Positions 1-10,700 of a stretch of DNA of 20,136 bases are shown piece by piece (within the stretch, counting starts at the first letter, position 1; the number at the start of each line of letters is the position of its first letter). The notes below the pieces were generated by a model. The model saw nothing but the letters and a program-made list of their open reading frames with translations. It made no database searches and was not told the origin of the DNA. Origin of the DNA: Muribaculaceae bacterium (lineage in GTDB: Bacteria > Pseudomonadota > Alphaproteobacteria > Rs-D84); the NCBI GenBank assembly GCA_023665245.1, contig JAMPEH010000032.1:1-20136 (forward strand). The letters run 5' to 3'. The position numbers and the translations under genes are program-made.

Positions 1-1735
1 CCCACACTCCAGAGCCGGCCGTCGTTATAGGCCACCTGGAGATAGGTGGAGATATCGGCGGTGACGGGCATACCCAAATAGATGGGCTGGGTGAGCTTGG
101 TGTAACCCTCGGGGGTCTTATAGCCGGCGGTCAGCTGGTTCAAGCTCAGCATGGCCTCCACGATGACCTCGCTGTCGTAGGCCTTTCCAGGTGTGTCGGG
201 ATTTTCAGCCAGCACGATGCTGGAACCGGAGAAATCGAAGTACATATCAGGCACATAGCCCAACATCTGCCGGTCCTTGCTGTAAAGCTCCACGTAACCG
301 GTCAACAGCTTGGAACGGTGATAGATCTCGCTGCTGCCGCTGGGGGCGGAACCCGCCTTGATCTGGTCGATGGTGACCACACCAGGCAAGCCGCTGGGCA
401 CAGCGCTGGGGGTCGTGACGGTATCGGGAAGTTGAGTGGTGCCGGAGTAGATGAACCCGACCACTTCCCTGCCGTACTCATAGCCCTGACTCAGAGCGTC
501 AAAAGTGGTGGGCAGGGTGTAGTTTTCCAGCACGTCCGGCACGATGATGGTCTCGCCGGTCTCATTGGTGACAGGCACAACGCTCTCTACACTGCTGTAC
601 CAGACCTGGTAGCCCATCTCAGGCGTGGTGATCTGGTCCACTGTGCCCAAGATATCGCCCTTTTCAGAGGTGGCGTCGTAATACTTGCCGGTACCCACGT
701 TCATATAGGCCCTGGAGAGAATGTTGCCCTCCTCATCGTACTTGACGTAGATCTCGTTTCCATAGACATCCACATAGGGCAGATACTTGGTCGTGGTCAG
801 CAGATTACCCTCGCTGTCCACCATCTGCTCGCCGGGCAGGATATACACATCGTGCTTGCCGTTGGCGTAACGGGTGTCGTATCCGTCCACGGAAGTATCG
901 CCACCCCATGTCTTGACCAGACCGCCGGTGGTGACGGCTACGGCGTTGTAGACGCCGCCGCTGACCTCCAGGGCACGGCCGCCCAAAACGGCCCGCTCGG
1001 GGGTCTCGGTGGTGCCGTAGCCGCCATAGGTACGGTGCTGGGCATCGTTAAGGCCCCAGCTGATGACCTGGCCGTCCCGCTTGAGGATCCGGGCATTGGC
1101 GGCGATCTTATCGGCAGACAGGGTCAGAGGATCGTTGAGGATCGTGAAGTTTTGGCTGATATTGACGGGCAGCGGCAGCGTCGTGCCCGCGTCGCCGGTA
1201 TTGTTGCCGGGGTTGACCACACCGTGGTAGTTGTAGCCCCAGGCGAAGACTCTGCCACTCTTATCCAACGCCATGGAGTACTGGCGGATGGTGTTGCCCT
1301 TCTCGTCCACCTCGCCCGCGGCCACGATGTCCACGATGGCAGAGGAATAAAGATCATTGCCCAGCATACCCTGGTCATTGGCGTAGTTGACGCCACGGAC
1401 CTGGACGGCGGTGTACTGCACGCCACCGATGCTGCCCTGGCCCAGAGCGCCCAGAGCGTTGTCGCCCCAAGCCCAGACGGTGCCGTCGGACTTCAGAGCC
1501 AGGTTGTGGTTGCCGCCGGCAGCGATCTTCACCACGCCGGTCAACGGCACATAGACCGTCTGACCGTCTACTGTGACCGCGGTCAAAACCTCAGCGGGAG
1601 TGGTAGACTGGCTGGTATCGCGCTGGAGCCCCAACTGACCCAGGTTGTTCTTGCCCCAGGCCCAGACAGAACCATCGGACTTCAAGGCGATGGTGTGGTT
1701 GGCGCCCACCTCAATCATCGGGAAGGCCACATCCT
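1..1735 (-). repeat. RCC1 propeller I, incomplete or interrupted
   Basis: Clear cores lie near 1659 (VWAWGKNNLGQLG), 1469 (VWAWGDNALGALG), 1241 (VFAWGYNYHGVVN), 1057 (VISWGLNDAQHRT) and 908 (VKTWGGDTSVDG). A long stretch of about 300 residues without a good core follows. The window then ends in another blade (LQVAYNDGRLWSVG, about 3-44). A weak blade-like segment (TGYVELYSKDRQMLGYV) sits near 240-310. So the block may be seven blades with a large insert, or five followed by a linker and a new propeller; the sequence here cannot decide. Confidence 0.75.
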
Positions 1736-4700
1736 TTTCCAGGGTCACGCCGTCTACATTCTGAGGTCCGGGCACCACGCCCAGTTTGAAGTAGCCGGTG
1801 TTGCCCCGGTCGTCGGTGACAATGATGTAGGTGTAGCCGGCAGTCTCATCCCCGGCGGTGATCAGGCCGAAGTCCGGGTTATAACCGCCACCTTGCGCCG
1901 CGGGCAGGAAGCAGTTGTTATCGACCTTAGCCACCCGTTCGTTGGTGGAGAAGAAGTTCAGATTCTCCGGCTTGGGAGTGTACTTGAAGGGACCATAGGC
2001 GTTAAAGCCCAGATTGGCCACAATATCCTTCACCGCAATGCGGACCTTATCGCCGTAGTTGACGGCCGTGGTGATCTCGCCCTTGGCGGAGATAAGGGTA
2101 TCATACTGGACGGTGGTAATGCCTCCATAGAGGAAGCGCACCGTCAGATCCACATCGTCCGAAGGCATCACGAATGTAGCGGTCTGGCTGTCCACCATCC
2201 GCACAGGGATCTCATAGGCGCCAAAGTTCTGCGTCTCGGCAGTAACCTTGATGTAGTAGGAGCTGGTACCCAGGTTGGCCGACACGGTGACCAGGTCACC
2301 GGCCTTGATGGTGGCCTTTCCATTGAGTACATCATTGTCGACGGTGATGCCGCTGATGCCCACAGGATCGCTGGTGGAGGTAACGGTGACCGAGTTGGCC
2401 GCGGTCAGCGAGGTACCGGGCACAGGGTTATAGTTGTCCACAACGTCCAGCTCCAGGGCGTAAGCCGGGTTGCTGCCGGCGGGACCAAACTCCGCCTCAA
2501 TGACAAAGTGGGTGTTCACGTTGTCATCGGTCAGGTTCATAATGAACTCGCCCAAAGCCACATTGGGGGTAATGCTATCGATCACGGTGAATTCCATGCC
2601 GATAATGTCGTCGGCCGGGGTCTGACCGGTATACTCCCGGTAGTGCAGACGGGTCAGTGCCTTGCCGTTGGGAATCTCGATGGCGAAGGGCACCCGCTCG
2701 CCCACCATAGCCTTCGCACTGGTCTTGGGATTGGTGGACAGGCCCAAATAGCTGTTGGGCGCCTCGTTCAGCAGATCCTGACCCAGGCGGAGGGTGTACT
2801 CCACGCCACCGCTGGCGAACTGATAGTCGATGACGGTGACCATGATGGTCACGTCCTCAGCGGGCATGATGAACCGGTCGATGTGATCCTTGACGCCGGT
2901 GGTATCCGGACCCTCGCCATCGCCCTTGGTGAAGGGCATGGGGATGACCACGCCGCCGGAGGTGACCATAGCCACAGAACCGATGGTGTATTCCTTTGCC
3001 ATGTTGATGTTCACGTCGATGGCGGTGCCGGCGGTGGCCTTAACGGTAGAGGTAGCACCGGTAAAGTCGGTGGTGACCACGCCCGCCACAGCCAGCTGCG
3101 CGGTACTGCTGGCCGCGGCCTCCTCCGCCACGTTGAAGAGGATGGTGGCGGTGTAGTCGGGCAGGGTGGGATCGTCGTTGACCAGCACGTGACTAATGTC
3201 CAGGTAGGAGCCGCCGCCGTCCATCAGGACCATGACGGGGGTGGTGTGGTCGCCGTAAGTGCCGTCGCCCAACTGGCCAGAGGTATTGTTGCCCCAGCCA
3301 TAGACAGAACCGTAGTTGTTGTCATAGGCCAGCACCGACCCGCCGTAGGGCGAGGTGGCGATGAACATCAGATTGTCCACCCGGGCGGCGCTGTTGATGG
3401 GATTAGCCTCGCCGGCCTGGACCGTCTGAGCCACCTGAGCCTTGCTCACACTACCGCCGCCCCGGCTGATACCCAGCTGGCCGTGGTCGTTATATCCGGC
3501 GGACTGAAGGGTATAGGGGATCAGGGCGGAGCTGTCCACAGCGCCGTCAGAGGTGATCTTGGTATTGCCCAGCTTGGTGTAGAGTACGTAGCCGGTCTGG
3601 CCCATAGCGGTCTGGAGGGCCACGGAATTGTAAGTGCCGATGAGCTTGGTATCCGCGCCCACGGTGTAAACGTCGGAATAGGTCGTGTTGTAAGAGGTCT
3701 GATAGCTGGCCTCCATAACGCTGTCGGGGATGGTGCGGCTGACCACGAACTGGCCGTCAGCCACCTTGATCTTCTCCCGGATGATGGTGGGCTCAGCAGG
3801 CTCGGTGCCCTCTTCGGGCTCCACGATAGTCTCTTTGATCTGGTACTTGGCGGGCTCATAGACCTTCTTGGTCTGATAGGCGGCCAGCTGACCCACCGCG
3901 TTGTCGCCCCAAACAGCCACCGCGCCGTCCACATCAATAGCGGCCACCGCGCCGGCGCCGGAACCGATGGCGATAAAGCGACTGGCAGAGGTGATGGGGT
4001 CGCCAGAACGATCCACAGGCAGAACCTCTTCCACGCTGCCATCGGCGGCCATGCGGGCATAAGTGCCGATCTCCGCGTAGTTGGGCCCTTGCAGAGAGTA
4101 GTTGGAAGTGCCGAACTGGCCCTTGGATGCTTCACCCCAACTCACCACGTCACCGGTCCAGGTGAGAACATGGCTGGTGGAGATGTTGGTGGAGATGTCT
4201 ACCGCTTGTGCGTTGGAGGGCAGAACGATCCGGGTGGGTACGGCCTGGGTACTCTTCATGCCGCTCTCGCCCATGACCAGCTTGCCATCGGCGTTGGAGC
4301 CCATGCCATACACATCGCCCATCTTGGTGAGGAACAGCGTGTAGTTCTCGCCAGCAGCGATATCCACAATGTAGTCGCCAGGCCGCACCAGGTACGGCGT
4401 CACATCCACATAAGTGGGTTGCAGGACATTCTCCAGCTTACCCTCGGCGTTCAAGCCGCGGCCCAACTGGCCGTACTGGTTGTTGCCCCAAACCACCAAC
4501 TGCTCCTTGGGATCGGTCTTGTCGGTGAGGGCCACGGTGAAGTTGTTGCCTACGGCGATCTTGGTGATAACCATGTTCACCAGGGTAGTATCCAGGCTGC
4601 CCACCATGCCTGCGCCAATGATCTGCTGGGGCGAGGTATAGTTGACCACATCAGCCCGGCCCTTACCCAAACGGCCATCACCCACGCCGGAGATCTCGTC

Positions 4701-7700
4701 GTAGTTGCTACCGAAGGTCCAGACGGTGCCGTTATCCCGGAGGACCACAGAGAAGTTCTCGCCCGCGCCCACCTGCGGATAGGTCAGGCTGGGGATGCTC
4801 TCCAGATCCTTCTCGTCCTCAGGCAGCGGTTTACCATAGACCCGGAAAGCATTGGAGTACTTATAGCCTGTGGCGGGATCGGTATACTCGGCGATGATGT
4901 AGCCCACGCCGAAGCCAACCACATCCACTACGCCCACGTGGCGGCCGTTGACCAGCTGGGTCTTAACCACAGCCACCTCTTCGTTGAGAGAGCGCAGTTT
5001 CACATCAGCGGCATCCAGCTTTCGGATGACGTTGGCGTTGATAAGGTTGAAGCCGTCCCAGGTCTTAGTTCCCAGGCGGTCCAGATCCAGGATGACCTGG
5101 CCACCCACAAAGCGGACATACTCATAATTCACATTGGCAGAGTTCAGCGCCACATCGTCGGCAGGATCAGCGTTGGCATTGGCGTCCACCACCTCGCTCC
5201 AAGTGAGGGCCACGTCCTCCTCACCCACCGTCTTGGTGGCCGTCCAGGTCAGCTCGTTGAGGTAGAGGCCCAGGATCTTCTGGTCCACGCCTACCCGCAA
5301 GCCCTTGGACTCCATGGCGTAGAGCTGGGAATCGGTGGTACCCAGCTGCATGTTGTTGTTGTAACCCATGGCGTAAACGCTGCCGTCCTCCATGAGGACC
5401 ACGCTGTGGTTCTCGCCCGCAGTCACGGCCAGGGCCCGATAGCCCTGGGTCCCGTTCAAAGTGATGGTGGTGCCGCGGCGGACATTCACGGTGTCGCCGG
5501 TCTCGATCATAACATCAGGGAACTCGGGATCAGGCTCGGTGACAGGCACCTGCTCATAGTAGATATCGGTGAGAATGTTGGCATAGTCGGCCTCGCGGAT
5601 ACCGCCCTCGTCATTTCCATGGCCCAGCTGGCCATAGCGGTCGCTCCCCCAGGTATACACCGCGCCGTCGCGGCCCAGAGCCATCATGTGCGCGTAGCCG
5701 ATAGCGGCCTGGGTCACCAGGGTATCGTTCGGCAGTTCCATCTGAGTAGGCACAGAGGTCGTAACGCTGTTCATACCGCCAAAGCTCTGGTCACCAAAGG
5801 TCCACAAGGTACCGTCCTTACGGATGACGGCAGAGGTGTTGAACCCAGCATAGATGCTGGCAGCGTCGCTGATGGAGGTGCGCATAGGCACCGACTTGAA
5901 GGTCTCGTTGAGAATCACGCTGGAGCCCGGATCGTAATCCTGGTCCACCAGGTCACGGGCAACGCCCAACTGACCAGCGCGGTCATCGCCCCAAGCGTAG
6001 ACATTGCCGTACTGATCCAGCGCCAGGATGTGGTCATCACCGGCTGCCACGGCCACGATATTGGTCAGGTAGACCTTACCCATATCAGCCAGATCGTTCT
6101 GGTCCCAGGCGAAATCGATGCGGTCATTGGCCGCCAACACGGGATCCAGGATGGAGTTATAATAGAACTTGCCGCCGGTGGTGGTGCCCCGCAGGACCCG
6201 GACGGGGGTAGCCTGGTTGCTGAGCAACTGCTCGCTGGCGTAACCGTAGTACCCATCAGTCGTCCGGGGACCAGTGCGGTTGATACCCAACACGCCATAA
6301 TAGTTGGCACCCCAGGTGTACACAAAGCCGTCGGCATCCACCGCCACGGAGAACTGGTTGCCCGCGGCGATATCCACGATATTGCTCAAGAAATTGCTCT
6401 CCACATCCTGCTGGCCCTTTAGGACCCGGACAGGTACGGTGGAGTAGGTGGACTGGCTGGTGGTGGAGGCACCGCCGCCCAACTGGGCCTTGTCATTGGC
6501 GCCCCAGGCGTAGACATAGCCATACTTATCCAGGGCCAGGATGTGGTTGCCGCCCGCAGCCAACTTGACGATATCCTTCAGATAGTCGCCGTACTGGTCC
6601 ACATCGGCATTCACGTAGGCCCGCACCTGCATGGGCGTCTCCACCCGGGCACGGCCCACCTGGGCTACGCCGGTACCGCTGACGCTGAAGATATTGGCGC
6701 CCCAGGTCCAGACGGTGCCGTCGCTCATCAACGCCACGGTAAAGTCATTGTAAGAGACCACCATGGGTGTTACATCCACGCTGGAATCCTCAGGCTTTTC
6801 ATAGGTACCCAAGGTGGCGGCCACATAGGGATCATCCTGGTGGCGGTACTCGATGGTGATGTCCCGGGTGGCCCGGCCGTAGTTGTAGGTGGTGTAATCG
6901 GTGTAGTTGGCAAGGCCGTTGTCAGCGTCGTTATCGGCCAGATAGCGGTCAGACAGAGTGATGGTGCCGCTCTCAAAACGCTGGTCCTTGTCCGCGTGCG
7001 GCAGAACGATCCAGTTCTCCCTGCTTTCAAACTGACCCATATTGGAGGAGACCATGCTCAGGTCCTCCACCCGGTTGGAGTCGGTAGAGTAGCCATGGAT
7101 AAGGTTGAAGTAGAAGTTGTTGACCTCGTAGACCTCACTCTTCTTGACGATAAACACCTGGCCCTCGCCCAGGACGACCTTGTCTCCCAGCGGGTTGGCG
7201 GCGTTGAAGAGGATGCCGTCAGCCACCACCCTGTTCATCTCGGGCACCCGGACGGTGGAGGAGACGAAGGAAATGTCGCTGCGGTCGTTGATGTTGACCA
7301 CGGAAGCATCCGACCCGCTCTCCGACCCGGCAGCGAAGAGGGTCACCGCCATAGGCTCGCTGGCCGCCATCAGCTGGGCGGCGGGCTCAGCTTGAAGTGT
7401 CTGGATAGAGGTATCCACACCGGTAGCAATGTACTGGACCAGGCGGTCAAAGCCGTAGTAATCCAGGAAGGCGGTAACGGTATCGCTGTCTGCGTCCGCA
7501 TAGGTATCGTTTAGGTTTAGGATAGCGGCATAGCCCACCTCCAGGGTCTTATCAGCACCCATAGCCTGGGGCAGCAGGACCTGATCCACCCGCTGAGAGG
7601 TGTGGCCGATTCCCAACGCACCGGCGACGTTAGACCCCCAGCTGTAGATGGCGCCCTTGGCGTCCATGGCAATGGTGCTAGTGCCGGTGGTATCCATAGC

Positions 7701-10700
7701 GGCCCGGTTACTCTGCGCGGCGGCCAGGTCGGTGGTCACACCATCGTGATCCAAATCGTAACCGATGCCGGTGTAGAAGTCAGCGTGGGCGGACAATTCG
7801 GTGGCGTAGACCTGGTCGTAACGTTCGCCGTCGCCCTGCTGGCCCACATCACCCTGGCCCCAGGTGTACAGGATGCCGGACTGCGTAACCGCCATAGAGA
7901 CGTTGCCGCCGGTGGCAATGTGGACTACGGGATCATTCTCGCCCAGGACAGAGCGGTCGGGCCGCAAGACCTGGACAGCTGTGGTACTGTTGGTAGTCGT
8001 GCCGTTCCCCAACTGGCCGTGGTTGTTGCTGCCGTAAGCGTAAACGGTACCAGCATTGGTGAGGAACAGGGTGTGGGCGCTGCCAGCGGCCACAGACTTG
8101 ATGCCGGACAACGTCGCGCCGTCAGCCTTAACCTCCGTGCCATTCACATAGGCCACGCCGTTGGTACCCGCGTAGACCAGCGTATTGCCCATATAGTCAG
8201 CCTCAGCCACGCCGGTAGCCCGCAGATAGGGCCGCCAGACCTTGGGCGTTCTATTGGTGCCGTCGCGATAGTACCACTCCAAACTGTAAACCGCGTTGCC
8301 GCTGGTCAGGTAGCTGATGATCTGGTCGCCTGCCAAAGCCTTCACGGGATAGCCATGGTTGGCATTCATAAAGCTGTAAATGTTCATCTGGATCTGGACG
8401 GGCTTGCCACGGTAGCTGTCCCCGGTCACCACCGAGCCGAAGGTGTTGGTGGTGGGAACATAGTCGGCGTCACGGCCCAGGGGGTTGCCGTACTTGTCGT
8501 CGGCGTCATTGGTGTAGCCGTTGCGGCCCCAGGTCCAGATGTTGCCGTCGGCATCAATGGCCACAGCGTGCTGGCCGGCAGCGGCCACAGAGACGACGTT
8601 GGTCAGGCCGTTGGTGTTGCGGTAGCTGTCGTCCTTGACCACCTGGGTGGGTACGCTCAGATAGGTCACCTCAGGCAGGGAGTCCACGCCCAGCTGACCA
8701 TAGGCATTGCTACCCCAGGCCCACAGGGTGCCGTCAGCCTTCAAGGCCAGGGTGAAGTCCTCACCGGAGACGATCATAGGCTCGGTCATGGTCTTCAGCT
8801 CCAACGGCGCGTTGACCTCGTTGGTTTTAGCGATATTCAAGGTGAACTGGACGCTGAGACCGGAAACCGTCTCGGTGATGGTGATAAGAGTGGTGCCCTC
8901 CACGCCGTTGCGGACCACGCCATCGGCGCCTTGATACTCGGCATAGACGGGCCGGATGGTGAAGGCGGTCTTCCCGGCGGCATCCTTACCTTGAACGATG
9001 TCCACAAGGGGGGCGGAGGTGGCGATCTTGAAGTTGGTGTTGTCGGTGCTCAGCATCGTATTGCCAAACACGTTCAGCAAGCCCGCGCCGGTGTTATCCA
9101 GCAGCAGAGCCAGATCCGTCAGCGTCAGGAACTGATCGTTTCTGATGTTCACCACATGGCTCAATGCGGCCATATCCTGCACGGTAGGCTCGGTCAGGTC
9201 ACTATTGTAGCGGGTGGCCACATAGCTGATGGAGCGCGGCGTGGTGGTGGCATTCGCCGCCGCCTGCTTCTCCACGATGCTGGGGATGGTGACCTTGGTC
9301 ACAGCGCTGTCGCCCATGCCGATCTGGCCGTGGTCGTTGCGGCCGGAGGTGAGGACGAAGCCGTCATCCCGGATCATGACCATATGCTCGTTGCCCACAT
9401 CGATCTGGCGGATATCGGTGAGATAACCGTCATCCACATTCACCGAGATACCAGCATTGGCACCGTCGAAGGTGAAGTCGTCGGCCCCCACCATGATGGG
9501 CCAGGCGGTGACAACAGTACTCTTGACCAGCTCGATGGATGGATCATAGTAGAGCTGCTGGCCGTAGATATTCTTCACATAGGTCAGCTGGGCGTTCTCG
9601 ATCTTCACCACGGGCCGGCCGTTGGGCACGGTGGTGGTGGGAACGGTGTCGGAATCGATAGTGTAAACGCCCAGACCGTTGGTGTACTGGCTGGCGTAGA
9701 GACCCACGCCGAACTCGTTGCGCTCCTGGTCATAAATCAGGCTGGAGTTGTGGGGATAGTAGTTGATAGTGGCATAGAACTTGGTTGCGGCGGAGCCGTC
9801 GCCCAACTGGCCGTAGGTGTTCTGGCCCCAGGTGTAGACCTGGTCTTCGGCGGTGAAGGCAAAGGCGCTGTAGCCGCCAGCGGCGATGCCGGTGATGTGG
9901 CGGATAGGCTCGGCGGCGGCAGCGGTGTTTTGGGTAGTCAGGACCTTGGTGGGATAGTAGCGGTCGATCTGGTCGCCGTTACCCAAAGAGCCGTTGTAAT
10001 TATAGCCGAAAGCGTAGACGTTACCACGATCATAATCCTCGCCCAACTGACCGTAAAGGCCCATATCCATACCTTGATAAATGTCATCGGTCAGGACTAG
10101 AGTGAAGGTGTTGCCCGCGGCGATATCCACCACGGTGTGGCTGTAGCTGAAGGGATACAGGTTCTCATCCAGAATCTCTCTGGGCTGATAGTCATAGGTG
10201 GGATCGGCCACCATCAGGTCGTAGGCCGTGCGCATCTGACCCTGGCCCAGCTGGCCATGGTCGTTATCGCCCCAAGTATACACCGCGCCGCCTGCAGTCA
10301 AAGCCACAGCGTGGCGGTCGCCGGCGGCGATCTTCACAACACCGTCCAGCTTATAGGGAGTGTGGAGGTTCTCCAGCTGCTGAGAGCTGGTGGAGAAGCC
10401 CATGACCTGCTTGGGTACGGTAACGTTGGCACCGGGCGTGCCGGTTCCGGTCTGGCCCTTCTCGTTGCGGCCCCAGGACCACACCTGGCCATGGTCATCC
10501 AGCGCCAGAGTGAAGTGGTCACCAGCCACTACATCCACGAAGGGATAGACCTGGGCGGTCCGGCCCTCGTCCGAAGTGGCAGGGATGGTCAGGCGGACAG
10601 GATTGCCATCGTAGTTGCCCTCAGTGGCGCGGCCCAACTGGCTGTAAACGTTGTGGCCCCAGGTCCAGAGATTGCCCTCCTCGTCAATGGCCACAGCGTG

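Noticed and set aside
3521..4135. Minus-strand ORFs of 60-204 codons in a shifted frame, such as this one and those at 15185-15571 and 17339-17884
   Set aside because: They lie within the RCC1 gene in another frame, are dominated by Pro, Ser, Arg, Thr and Trp as expected for a shifted GC-rich reading, and show no recognisable domain.
318..6422. 2,034-codon plus-strand ORF, and four further plus-strand ORFs at 6543-7514, 7602-10100, 10137-14885 and 15252-19754
   Set aside because: All five are in the same frame, exactly codon-aligned antisense to the RCC1 gene. Their repeats (APGPDxAVxLQ-like, His/Gly/Val-rich) are just the complement of the RCC1 blade codons, and their openness follows from the lack of TTA, CTA and TCA codons in the gene.
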